Source: UBA6398 sp963644855 (lineage in GTDB: Bacteria; Bacteroidota; Bacteroidia; Bacteroidales; Bacteroidaceae). Taken from it: a stretch of DNA of 64,000 nucleotides. Numbering within the stretch: the stretch's first letter is position 1; the number at the start of each line of letters is the position of its first letter. This document shows, piece by piece, positions 44,560 through 53,105 of the stretch. The notes beneath the pieces were generated by a model. That model did no database searches and was not told the origin of the DNA. It saw only the letters and a list, made by a program, of their open reading frames with translations. Made by a program: the position numbers and the translations under genes. The DNA lies in NCBI GenBank assembly GCA_963644855.1, contig CAVIQL010000001.1, positions 62,001-126,000 of the forward strand. The letters run 5' to 3'.

Positions 44560-44610
44560 AAATGCCGCATCACGGTGGGAATAGTATTCCTCGCCATGCT
44601 GCGGCAAAAT
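44560..44610 (-). terminator. Terminator of the LRR-M60 gene pair
   Basis: TGCCGCA and TGCGGCA enclose further pairing (GGGAATA/TATTCC), and the minus strand continues GCATTTTTTATTG. It begins 30 bases beyond the stop at 44637. I see nothing else in the 324-base gap before the AEC gene. Confidence 0.85.
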
Positions 44611-44636
44611 GTTATGTTGCTTTATCAAGATGTGCT

Positions 44637-47210
44637 TTAGTTGGGCACTTTGAGCACAGGATAGTCAGTAGGTATCGGATAGCTTGATATTTCTTCAATC
44701 AACTCGTCGGTCATTGTTTTTAGTTCGCCACTTTCTACGCGCGCGTCCATATCGGCTTTGAATTCGTCATACATGTCTTTTGTGAGGCAGTAGTAGTGGT
44801 CGCCGTAGTCGCTTGCGTAGGTTGCAATCTGGCGTAAGTATCCCCATTTTTCGAAGTAGGGGAACATATTGTAGCCAGTGGCAGTCGACATCTTGTAGAT
44901 GAAATTGAGAATGAAGGCTGCTTCGTTTTGAGTACTCTTTGATTTTTCGTACACATAGTTGTTGGTTACCCACACACTGCTCGGATACATTTCGCGAAGT
45001 ACAGTCAAACGCGCAGTTTTGCCGTTTTGTGCGGCGGCAATGAGCTCGTATTTGTTTGTTCCCCTTTCTGTCTCGCGAATATCGTTGAAGAAATTGGGAT
45101 AGATTTCGGTGTTGTTTTCCTTGAACTCAAAGTAGTTTGCAATTTCATAGAGACTTGCCAAACGATTCGAGAATAGGTTGTTTAAATTGTGCTCTACAAA
45201 GTTCGCAGTATGCAGATAGTCTTCGGAGCGAGACGGTATTCGTGCGTCTTTCATTGCGAGGAATGCTTCCTGAAGCTTGGGCGAGTAGGAATAGTTACCT
45301 GCTGCGGCGTAAGCTTTCTGACGTGCGGGACTCAGAGAGTCGGTATGTGTTTCAAAATAGTCCTCTTCGAAATATTCCTTGTAGGCTTGGGCGAAATTGT
45401 CTATCAAGAAATTTTTTGTCTTTTGCCCGAAGTGTATACAGCAATAGCTCGAGAAAATATTGTTTGAAACCTCAGCCATTCCGCCCCAAGTGTAATAAGC
45501 ACTTTGATGTTGGTGTCCCCATTCATGAGCCACGCCCCAAATTGTAGCAGTGTTCTTGTTGAGGAAATTTGTCGGGACAAGAATTTCGGTAACGTCGTAT
45601 TTCGCTGAAGCTCCAAGCACTGTTTGATACATAAAGTAGTCGTAGTTTACATAGAAGAGCGTGCGGACTTTAGGAATCTTGTTGTATTTTTCCAAACCGA
45701 GCACTCTGTGTTCCATCGCAATGATAGAATCGTAAACATTTATGAGTTGGCGATAACGTCCTGCGGTGTAGCGGAGCAATGACTTGCTTTCGAATACAAG
45801 ATGAACTCTATTGCCGAGAATGTCCATGCACATATATTTTGCGTTCTGCAACACATTTGCAATATCGGCATTTGTCATTTTGTTGGTGATGTATCCGTTT
45901 TGAACGCCGTTAATAAAGTGCAATCCAATAGAGTCATATTTCTCGGGCGTATCTGATCTATATTTTACGTATGCAAGTCCTACGCTGTCGGCAGTGTAGT
46001 TGATAATGTTCATACCGTTTTTGAGCGTGTACAACTTGTAGCTCGGACCAGTATTTCCGCTCTTGGGACGATAGGCAGTAACATATAATTGAGCGGTAAC
46101 TCCCGGTTGTATTCCTTTGACTGCTACGGAAAATTGTCCGGGGTTTATTGCTATTCCGGTAACGCCTTCAAAAATGTCGTAGTTCTTACTCGATAATAAT
46201 GTATCGCCTACGCTCGAAGCTGGGAGCAGACAATTGTAGTATGCGGCGCGGTATTTTGTGTCGTAGGTGCCGGCATAGATTTGCGAAGCAAGGTTTTGCA
46301 CAAACGGATTGGCAATGGTGTCGATATCTTCGGCGGTGATTTCCGGACGAAGTTTGGTAAGAAGTTCATCTGCAAACACTCCGTAGACCGAAGAACTGTT
46401 CAAACCTTTTGTAAATTGCATTTCGGCGCAACCAAACTGCTCATTGCCGTTTCCGTCTTCAAGTCCATTCCAAACAGAAAACCTTAGTATGTCGATATTC
46501 TCGGCTCCGCCATCGGGAAGTTCTATTCTCACGGTGCTGCCATCGGTTGAAAGATTGTAGGTGCCGAGTTCTATGAAATTTTCGGAGCCTACTTTTTTGT
46601 ATGAAATCTTTGCAATTCCCATGTAGCCGTGGCTTGTGCCGTTGGGAATGTATGTGATGTATTTCACGTCTTGTCCGCCGAACGTATAGTCGAGGTTCAA
46701 GGGATTTGTTTCGGATATTGTGCCTTTTTCAGCCGAGTAGTCGTAGTAAGTAGAGTTTGAACCATCGATAGTGCGCTTTAGCGAAGAAGTTCCGGGGGCT
46801 GTTGCGTCGGTTGCTACCACATCAAGGCTTGGCTGTTCCACATATTTTTCAAAGTTTGAGCCATCTTGTACGATTGAAACATAGCGAGTGATGTTGTTTG
46901 TCTCGTTGTAGATTTTTACTTTAGCCTCACGGGGCGACTTTTCAATGTTTGTGGTAACGCGGTAGTTGAATCCGTTTTTCGTAGGAGTTACAACACACCA
47001 ATCTGCATCGCTACTGAGCGTATATTCCACGCTCGAAGCTATTTTTACTTTGCCGAGCGATGCACGATATGATATTGTGCGTGTGGGAGATGCGGGAACG
47101 ATTATTGGTGATTGGGAATCGGTTATTAGGCTTTGCGCTGTGGCGCTCTGATGTAGCATGGGCATAATCGCGAGCGAAAGCAATCCGATAATATATTTTG
47201 GAGTATTCAT
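44637..47210 (-). CDS. M60-like (enhancin) metallopeptidase with BACON and F5/8C-like domains
   Basis: This 857-residue exported protein has a signal peptide (LHQSATAQ). It carries a BACON-like domain (TLSSDADWCVVTP, KVKIYNETNNITRYVSIVQD), a galactose-binding-like region (RTIDGSNSTYYDYSAEKG) and the peptidase. The zinc motif is HEWGH (His562, Glu563, His566) with the downstream GGMAEVSNN acid. M60-like enzymes of gut bacteria cut glycosylated proteins such as mucins. The gene follows an LRR/T9SS protein after 24 bases. Confidence 0.9.
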   Translation of the reverse strand: MNTPKYIIGLLSLAIMPMLHQSATAQSLITDSQSPIIVPASPTRTISYRASLGKVKIASSVEYTLSSDADWCVVTPTKNGFNYRVTTNIEKSPREAKVKIYNETNNITRYVSIVQDGSNFEKYVEQPSLDVVATDATAPGTSSLKRTIDGSNSTYYDYSAEKGTISETNPLNLDYTFGGQDVKYITYIPNGTSHGYMGIAKISYKKVGSENFIELGTYNLSTDGSTVRIELPDGGAENIDILRFSVWNGLEDGNGNEQFGCAEMQFTKGLNSSSVYGVFADELLTKLRPEITAEDIDTIANPFVQNLASQIYAGTYDTKYRAAYYNCLLPASSVGDTLLSSKNYDIFEGVTGIAINPGQFSVAVKGIQPGVTAQLYVTAYRPKSGNTGPSYKLYTLKNGMNIINYTADSVGLAYVKYRSDTPEKYDSIGLHFINGVQNGYITNKMTNADIANVLQNAKYMCMDILGNRVHLVFESKSLLRYTAGRYRQLINVYDSIIAMEHRVLGLEKYNKIPKVRTLFYVNYDYFMYQTVLGASAKYDVTEILVPTNFLNKNTATIWGVAHEWGHQHQSAYYTWGGMAEVSNNIFSSYCCIHFGQKTKNFLIDNFAQAYKEYFEEDYFETHTDSLSPARQKAYAAAGNYSYSPKLQEAFLAMKDARIPSRSEDYLHTANFVEHNLNNLFSNRLASLYEIANYFEFKENNTEIYPNFFNDIRETERGTNKYELIAAAQNGKTARLTVLREMYPSSVWVTNNYVYEKSKSTQNEAAFILNFIYKMSTATGYNMFPYFEKWGYLRQIATYASDYGDHYYCLTKDMYDEFKADMDARVESGELKTMTDELIEEISSYPIPTDYPVLKVPN

Positions 47211-47234
47211 TTGATTTCTTGATTTAGGAAACGC

Positions 47235-48665
47235 TTATTGGATTACGATTTTCTTCTGTCCCACGACATACACACCGGGAACGAGAGAAATTTCAACAGG
47301 TGTGGCGCTAACTTTTCCTTGCCAAACAATTGCGCCGTCGGTTGAGACTACGCTTGCGTTTTGGCTGCGCGCCGAAGAAAGCAGGAGTACATTGCCGGCT
47401 GTTTCGGCGATGATTTCGCTGCCAGATGTCTTGATGTCTTCTATACCATTGGCTATACCTTCGTCGTAAACCACAAAATTCTTTGTGCGTATGTTTAGAT
47501 CGGGATAATCTTTGCCTGTGATAACGATGTAGGCTTTGTCGAAATTCTTGAAAAACTTAACGCGCCCCACAGACGAGACTATGCTGTAATCGCCATAGGC
47601 TGCCGAGCTGCCAGTTTTGAGCATACTGTCGTCTTCTCCGTTGTATAAAGAAATGGTGCCGTTTTTTCTGCCCGATGCGTTGGTTATGAATCGCGAGAAA
47701 TCTACATAAATTGCGGCGGCAACTGTGTCGGGAACATTGTTGTAGGTTTGGTTGCCGCAGATATAGGTGTTTGTGATGTCGCGGTTGTATATGCTGCGGA
47801 ACGAAAGGTGATTTTCGCTGCAGTTAATGTATTGTGCGGGATTTTTAGCGTTCAACTGTTTGCTCAAAGCCAGTGTGTCGAGTTGATTATTGCTTACGTC
47901 GAGGGTTTTAAGGTTGTCGCTTGTCGACAGGTCTACTTCGCTTATTTTGTTTCCCGTAATCCAAAAATCCTCTATTTGTGATTTTTCGGTCAATGTCAGC
48001 AAACTAATGTTGTTTTCGGGACAAACAATGGTTTGCATCGGCGCATAGTTTGAAAAACTGAGCATGGTGAGTTTGTTGTTTGCGCCCCAAAACGCACGCA
48101 ATTTGTTTTTGGTTCTCAAGGTGAGCGTGGAAATTTGGTTGTCGCTCACGTTTATCATTTCCAAACTGTTGTTGGGAATGATGTTGAGGCTCGAAATTCC
48201 ATTTCCTTCGCAATCAAGGCTGCGCAAGCCGCTTGATTTTGTTAGCGATAGGGTTTTGATTTGGTTGTATGAGCAATCCAATTCTTCGAGTGAGGTGTTT
48301 TTTGTGAGGTCGAGTTCTGTAAGTTCGTTGTAGGAGCAATCGAGCGAAACCAGGTCGGGAGCCTGGGTGATGTCGAGCCATTTCACGTTTTGCTCATGGC
48401 AATCGAAACTCGACAATTGAGATGTGCCGCTGATAATAACGGTATCGCCTGCCAGGGTTCCAGTTATTACGCTGTCGCGATAGCTTATCACTTCTCCGTT
48501 TCCCCAATCCACGCTGACGCGGGTGTTGAGTGGCAGTCCGAATGTTAGTTTTGCTCCGGGCGATAGCGATGTTGCGAGCTTAATCGTTATGTTGTCGGCG
48601 TGGGCCGAAAGCATTCCGAAACACAAAACTGCTGCCGTAAAAAATTTTGGTAGAATTTTGTTCAT
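47235..48665 (-). CDS. Leucine-rich repeat surface protein with T9SS-type sorting tail
   Basis: This 476-residue protein has a signal peptide (FGMLSAHADN) and about eight short leucine-rich repeats (LDCSYNELTELDLTKN, LDCSYNQIKTLSLTKS, LDVSNNQLDTLALSKQ). The C-terminus (GVYVVGQKKIVIQ) follows a beta-sandwich tail like type-A sorting domains of the type IX secretion system. It is likely attached to the cell surface for adhesion, and it is co-transcribed with the M60 peptidase. Confidence 0.87.
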   Translation of the reverse strand: MNKILPKFFTAAVLCFGMLSAHADNITIKLATSLSPGAKLTFGLPLNTRVSVDWGNGEVISYRDSVITGTLAGDTVIISGTSQLSSFDCHEQNVKWLDITQAPDLVSLDCSYNELTELDLTKNTSLEELDCSYNQIKTLSLTKSSGLRSLDCEGNGISSLNIIPNNSLEMINVSDNQISTLTLRTKNKLRAFWGANNKLTMLSFSNYAPMQTIVCPENNISLLTLTEKSQIEDFWITGNKISEVDLSTSDNLKTLDVSNNQLDTLALSKQLNAKNPAQYINCSENHLSFRSIYNRDITNTYICGNQTYNNVPDTVAAAIYVDFSRFITNASGRKNGTISLYNGEDDSMLKTGSSAAYGDYSIVSSVGRVKFFKNFDKAYIVITGKDYPDLNIRTKNFVVYDEGIANGIEDIKTSGSEIIAETAGNVLLLSSARSQNASVVSTDGAIVWQGKVSATPVEISLVPGVYVVGQKKIVIQ

Positions 48666-48907
48666 TGCGTTTGTATATTTTAATCTTCTTACTTAATTGC
48701 AGTTTTCCCCTTCTGCAGCGTCAGCAACTGCAATACTGTATGCTTGGTTTCTTTGGGTTCAAAATTACAAATAATAAGCGACAAACAGACGAATTGTCGT
48801 GGTTTTTGCAGAAAAGTTGACCTTTTAGGCATAAACGGTGTGGAAATTTCCAAAAAATAAAAGCCCGTTGAAAGTATGTTTTGCTTGGGTAAAAAAAGCA
48901 TTAGGCA

Positions 48908-48987
48908 TATCGCAAAAACAATGTCTGATATTTTTTAAACAATGTCAGACATTTTTCAAATAATGTCTGACATTATTTTTACGATAA
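48908..48987. repeat. 21-bp palindromic-unit element, copy A6
   Basis: Units begin at 48922, 48943 and 48964 with cores TGTCTGATATT, TGTCAGACATT and TGTCTGACATT. The left end is TATCGCAAAAACAA and the right end TTTTTACGATAA. It lies between two minus-strand genes in a 453-base gap whose only other feature is the terminator at 49028. Confidence 0.93.
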
Positions 48988-49027
48988 GCCTTGGAATTTT
49001 TGCCCCTGCAAATCCTGCTAAAAAACC

Positions 49028-49069
49028 AACCGCTCCCCACGCCAAAATTAAGGCACGGGGAGCGGTTTT
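49028..49069 (-). terminator. Terminator of the hemerythrin-LuxR regulator gene
   Basis: AACCGCTCCCC pairs with GGGGAGCGGTT, with an inner GCC/GGC. The minus strand ends in GGTTTTT. Confidence 0.85.
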
Positions 49070-49118
49070 ATACATTATATATATAGGGAACTTTGGAAAA
49101 CAGATTTTTGACCACCTA

Positions 49119-50120
49119 CTAAAAATCGGCTATTCCCTTTCTCTTTTTCGCACCCTTGGTTCTCACCTCTTCAAGATTTACAAGTTTGTTTACGATGGCG
49201 TATATGGTGAGTCCCGAAATGGAGTGTATGTTCAACTTGCGCGATATGTTTTTGCGGTGGGTGAGCACTGTGTTGAGCGAAATAAACAAGTTGTCGGCAA
49301 TTTCCTTGTTGGTCATTCCCCTCACGGCACATGCCAGCACTTCTTTCTCGCGCGTGCTCAATTCTTCTTTATCCTTGTCCTTGTCGTTCTTGTTGTTGGA
49401 ATGTTGTCCGCTTGTGTTTTTAAGTTCAAGTTTGCTCACGGCTGGAATAAACAGTTTGTTTTCCACCGCGCAATGGGTGATAAGGTCGTCCTCGCAAGTA
49501 TAGATGTTAAACACCACGTCGTTGAGGAAATTTACATTCGCAGCCGGCACACCATATTTCACAAGCAGATTCTTCAATTCCTTTAGCTTCGACTCAATTG
49601 CGTCGTGCCCGCGCAGATATAGTTCCAACTCTTTCGACGAAGGCGCAGAGCGGTCTACTTCGTACTCACCGCTGAGTTGCTGTTTGACATACGTAAAAAT
49701 CTTGTTGTTCTCAAACTGCATATGTTTCCTCACCTCCGAAGTATAAGCGTCATAAAATTGAAGAATCAAGAAAGCCACTTCGTTTTTTTCGGAGCAGTCC
49801 ACCGCTTCTATGAGCTTGCGGCGAATCTTGGGGAACTGGAAATTAAGAAAATAATCATGGGCGTTACGAAGATAATCCATAAGCGCAGGAACCTTGATTT
49901 TGTCAACAAAAAGTTCGGCACACTCCTCACCATGCTTTATGAAATTAGCAACAGCTATGAATGTATCTGTATCTACACCGTTGGCTTCGCACACTTCGCG
50001 CACGGAATGCTCGCCCACACCAAGAGGAATGCAAAAACGACTCATGGCCTGAAGAATCTTAGGCTCGTAGCGAATCACATCCCACATCAGTGCATCTTCA
50101 TTAAAGTAAATGCTTGACAT
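49119..50120 (-). CDS. Transcription regulator: ScdA/RIC-type hemerythrin domain fused to LuxR HTH
   Basis: This 333-residue protein joins an N-terminal helical ScdA_N-like part (residues 1-65), a hemerythrin-type four-helix bundle and a LuxR HTH (STREKEVLACAVRGMTNKEI, residues about 255-320). Di-iron ligands are visible as His88, His133/Glu137, His172/Glu176 and His216/Glu220, all in HxxxE spacing after the first. Di-iron RIC proteins respond to nitric oxide or oxygen, so it probably senses redox or iron state. It is divergent from a porin-imelysin-oxidoreductase operon with dyad sites between them. Confidence 0.9.
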   Translation of the reverse strand: MSSIYFNEDALMWDVIRYEPKILQAMSRFCIPLGVGEHSVREVCEANGVDTDTFIAVANFIKHGEECAELFVDKIKVPALMDYLRNAHDYFLNFQFPKIRRKLIEAVDCSEKNEVAFLILQFYDAYTSEVRKHMQFENNKIFTYVKQQLSGEYEVDRSAPSSKELELYLRGHDAIESKLKELKNLLVKYGVPAANVNFLNDVVFNIYTCEDDLITHCAVENKLFIPAVSKLELKNTSGQHSNNKNDKDKDKEELSTREKEVLACAVRGMTNKEIADNLFISLNTVLTHRKNISRKLNIHSISGLTIYAIVNKLVNLEEVRTKGAKKRKGIADF

Positions 50121-50283
50121 AACTTACCATATCATTTTTATGCTTGCAAATTTAGGCATTTTTGTAACAGCCCCCACCTCACTATATTATGGTATTTGGA
50201 CATAAAAATGGGTAGCAATTTCGGGAAAAGACATTGATTTTCAAAAAACACCGCATTCTAAATACCTATTCAGCACGGGATTT

Positions 50284-50297
50284 ACCTAAAATTAGGT
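50284..50297. promoter_or_regulatory. Dyad operator candidate ACCTAA-AA-TTAGGT
   Basis: The inverted repeat ACCTAA/TTAGGT directly abuts the -33 region of the porin promoter. Related half-sites ACCTA (50265) and TTTAGGTC (50311) flank it. It is a likely binding site for the divergent regulator or another iron-responsive protein; this is inference. Confidence 0.5.
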
Positions 50298-50298
50298 A

Positions 50299-50329
50299 TT
50301 GCTCGCGCATTTAGGTCATTCTAATTTTG
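50299..50329 (+). promoter_or_regulatory. Promoter of the porin-imelysin operon (TTG-N20-TAATTTTG)
   Basis: TAATTTTG (50322-50329) matches TAnnTTTG and TTG at 50299 lies 20 bases upstream; the full box reads ATTG rather than TTTG. The start codon is 28 bases further on. Confidence 0.6.
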
Positions 50330-50356
50330 CACACAAAATAATCAGAAGAAAGATAA

Positions 50357-51694
50357 ATGAAACTTAATTGGCAAAACTCGGCAAAAACAGCGCTCGTGGC
50401 GCTTGCTTGTACAGCAATGCCCGCTATGGCGCAAGATTATTCGGCTGCCGATAGCGTGCAAAACCATGTGAAAGGAAATCGTTTGAGTATCGGAGGATAT
50501 GGCGAGGCTGCTTATTCCCGCAATTTCTATAGCGACAATGTTTTTCGCTATACAAGTCCGCAGAAATACAAGAATGACCCCTCGCATGGGCGTTTTGATA
50601 TTCCGCATGCAGTGATTTATCTTGGTTATGACTTTGGTAAGGGTTGGACCATGGGCTCTGAAATAGAATTTGAGCACACTGGTACTGGCACTTCGCAAGA
50701 AAAAGAATATACCGAGGGCGGTGAATGGGAACAAGAAGTGGAAAAAGGCGGCGAAGTTGAACTCGAACAATTCTGGCTTCAGAAATCATTCTTCCCGGAA
50801 CTGAACGTGAGAGTAGGACATATAGTAGTGCCTGTGGGACTAACCAATGCTCATCACGAACCATTAAACTATTTTACTGTTTATCGTCCAGAAGGCGAAG
50901 CCACAATACTACCTTGTACTTGGCACGACACGGGATTGAGCATCTGGGGACGCTCGGGCGATTTCAGATATGAAGCACAAGTGGTAGCAGGTCTTGACGC
51001 TTTTATGTTCAACCGCGAAAATTGGGTGCAAAAAGGCGCAGGCTCTGCTTATGAGTTCAAAGTGGCAAACAAATACGGCTTTGCAGCCCGCGTAGACAAC
51101 TACACAGTGCCCGGACTACGCATCGGTATAAGCGGATATTACGGAAAAGCAATGCACAACTCCTTCCCACACGAACTTGAAGGCAAAGACGAAAACAATA
51201 ATGTGAAAACCTACGACCATATAAAGGGTAATGTTGCAATAGGATCGGTTGATTTCACTTTCAATAAGTACAACATCGTGGCGCGAGGAAGTGTAGACTA
51301 CGGATATGTGGGCAACGCACAAACCATTAGCAGCATCAAGCGCAATCTTGCCGCAAACAATTCAAACTATCAGAAGACTCCGGTAGGAAAAAATGCGTTG
51401 GCAATAGCTTTTGAAGCAGGCTACGACGTGTTCTCTCAAATAGAATCGATGCGTCAGAAAGAACAAAAACTATTTGTGTTCGGACATTACGAATACTATG
51501 ACTCATATATTCAAGCAAAGATGCAGACTCCCTACGATTATACCAAGAAGATTAGAATGGCTTTCGGACTAAATTACTATCCTATCCCACAAATCGCAGT
51601 CAAAGCCGAATATTCTAAACGCTTCCTCAAATCCCAGTACAACAATGAGCCTTCAGTTTCGTTGGGCATCGCATACGAAGGATTCTTCCTCTAA
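50357..51694 (+). CDS. Outer membrane porin-like beta-barrel protein
   Basis: This 445-residue protein has a signal peptide (ALACTAMPAMAQ) and a beta-barrel pattern with alternating aromatic strands (RLSIGGYGEAAYSRNFY, FDIPHAVIYLGYDFG, RVGHIVVPVGLTN) and a C-terminal Phe-rich strand (GIAYEGFFL). It begins the operon with imelysin and the di-haem oxidoreductase, so it may let iron or a chelate pass the outer membrane. No exact substrate is visible. Confidence 0.85.
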   Translation: MKLNWQNSAKTALVALACTAMPAMAQDYSAADSVQNHVKGNRLSIGGYGEAAYSRNFYSDNVFRYTSPQKYKNDPSHGRFDIPHAVIYLGYDFGKGWTMGSEIEFEHTGTGTSQEKEYTEGGEWEQEVEKGGEVELEQFWLQKSFFPELNVRVGHIVVPVGLTNAHHEPLNYFTVYRPEGEATILPCTWHDTGLSIWGRSGDFRYEAQVVAGLDAFMFNRENWVQKGAGSAYEFKVANKYGFAARVDNYTVPGLRIGISGYYGKAMHNSFPHELEGKDENNNVKTYDHIKGNVAIGSVDFTFNKYNIVARGSVDYGYVGNAQTISSIKRNLAANNSNYQKTPVGKNALAIAFEAGYDVFSQIESMRQKEQKLFVFGHYEYYDSYIQAKMQTPYDYTKKIRMAFGLNYYPIPQIAVKAEYSKRFLKSQYNNEPSVSLGIAYEGFFL

Positions 51695-51734
51695 GAAAAT
51701 AGAAATAAAAACATTATAAACACAACTTGTAACA

Positions 51735-53000
51735 ATGAACAAATTAGCAAAACTTCCAGTGCTTCTTCTTTGTGGAGCAGCAATGGTATTTGGTTTCTCT
51801 TCTTGCAGCGACGACAACGGCGGCAGTGAATCCAGCGAGAAACAACAGCAAATGAGTAGCGTTTTGGAACAGTATATCAATGGTACTATTTACACAACCT
51901 ACGCGAAACTTGCAGAAGAAACAGGCAACCTTTACGACCAACTCAAAGCCGCAAAAAATAAAATGGTTGCAAATCCCAATAGTTTGAGTCAGGCAGAAAT
52001 CAATGAAATATGCGAGACTTTCAAGAAAGCCCGTGCTTATTACGAGGAGAGTGAAGCGTTTCTCTATGGTGCAGCTACTGATTTCGGAGTAGACCCTCAT
52101 ATAGATACATGGCCTTTGGCTGTAAACACTCTTGCCGGTCAGCTTTCCAACAAGAACCATATGGCAATCATGAGCGGCGATGATGACGAGGCAATCGCTT
52201 TTGCTGGCAATAGTCTTGGACAAGAGCTCCTCGGTTTCCATGGAATAGAATTTATAATATTCCGCAATGGCAAGAATCGTGAAGTTGCAGATCTTCTTGG
52301 CGAAGAAACAGATCAAGCATTCAAGGATCTTGGCGTTCATGTAACGGGTAAAGAAGAACTAATTTACGCTACAGCAGTAGCAGGCGACCTTCGCGACAGA
52401 TGTTGGCAGCTTGAAGTTTCATGGAATGAAGATGCTCCTCAAGTTCATGCTGACCGTGTGGAAGAACTTGAACTTCCGAGTACAGTAGGCGGCGGTTCTT
52501 ATTCTTATGGAAAGAACATGCTTGCAGTAGGAAAAGCTGGTAGCACATATCTTACTCTTCAAGAAACAATGGTTACCATTATCAAGGCAGGATGCGAGAA
52601 TATCTGCAATGAGGTAGCTAACGTTAAGATTGGTAATCCTTATGGTAATGGTAAAGAACCCGATCCCAACTATATAGAATCTCCTTATAGCCAGCGTTCG
52701 TTCATCGATTTTAAGGACAATATCATCAGTATTCAGAATTCTCTCTATGGCGGTCGTTCTGAAAACCGTGTGGCAAGCAAATCTATCATTCAGTATATGA
52801 AAGATCACAATTATAGCGATCTTGCAAAACTTGAAAGCGATATTACTGCTGCTATTCAAGCCCTCGAAACTTGCCAAAACACTCTTGTTGGCGGATTCGT
52901 GAACAATATAAAAGATCCTCTCGTTGGTAAGGCGCAAGTTGCTATTCAAACTCTTGATGATGATTTGAACAATGCGGCAGACTGGTTTGCAAAGCAATAA
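51735..53000 (+). CDS. Imelysin-family (IrpA-like) lipoprotein
   Basis: This 421-residue lipoprotein (GFSSCSDDN) is mostly helical and has the imelysin GxHxxE motif in LLGFHGIEFIIFR (His169). Imelysins are iron-regulated envelope proteins related to EfeO/M75 peptidase folds and are linked to iron uptake. It sits 40 bases after the porin gene and before a di-haem protein. Confidence 0.92.
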   Translation: MNKLAKLPVLLLCGAAMVFGFSSCSDDNGGSESSEKQQQMSSVLEQYINGTIYTTYAKLAEETGNLYDQLKAAKNKMVANPNSLSQAEINEICETFKKARAYYEESEAFLYGAATDFGVDPHIDTWPLAVNTLAGQLSNKNHMAIMSGDDDEAIAFAGNSLGQELLGFHGIEFIIFRNGKNREVADLLGEETDQAFKDLGVHVTGKEELIYATAVAGDLRDRCWQLEVSWNEDAPQVHADRVEELELPSTVGGGSYSYGKNMLAVGKAGSTYLTLQETMVTIIKAGCENICNEVANVKIGNPYGNGKEPDPNYIESPYSQRSFIDFKDNIISIQNSLYGGRSENRVASKSIIQYMKDHNYSDLAKLESDITAAIQALETCQNTLVGGFVNNIKDPLVGKAQVAIQTLDDDLNNAADWFAKQ

Positions 53001-53037
53001 TATTTGAAGTGTTTAAATTATAATGGTATTATAATGG

Positions 53038-53060
53038 TAGCGGAATAAAATGTTCCGCTA
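53038..53060 (+). other. Hairpin between imelysin and di-haem oxidoreductase genes
   Basis: TAGCGGAA and TTCCGCTA form a perfect 8-bp stem with a 7-base loop and no T tract, so it may modulate mRNA stability or attenuation within the operon. Confidence 0.55.
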
Positions 53061-53105
53061 CTATTTCGCATTAAATATATAAGACCTATAAAAGATAAAA
53101 TAATA

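Noticed and set aside
47235..48665. Internalin-type invasion protein
   Set aside because: The repeats are short and the tail is a T9SS-like domain; nothing supports an invasion role.
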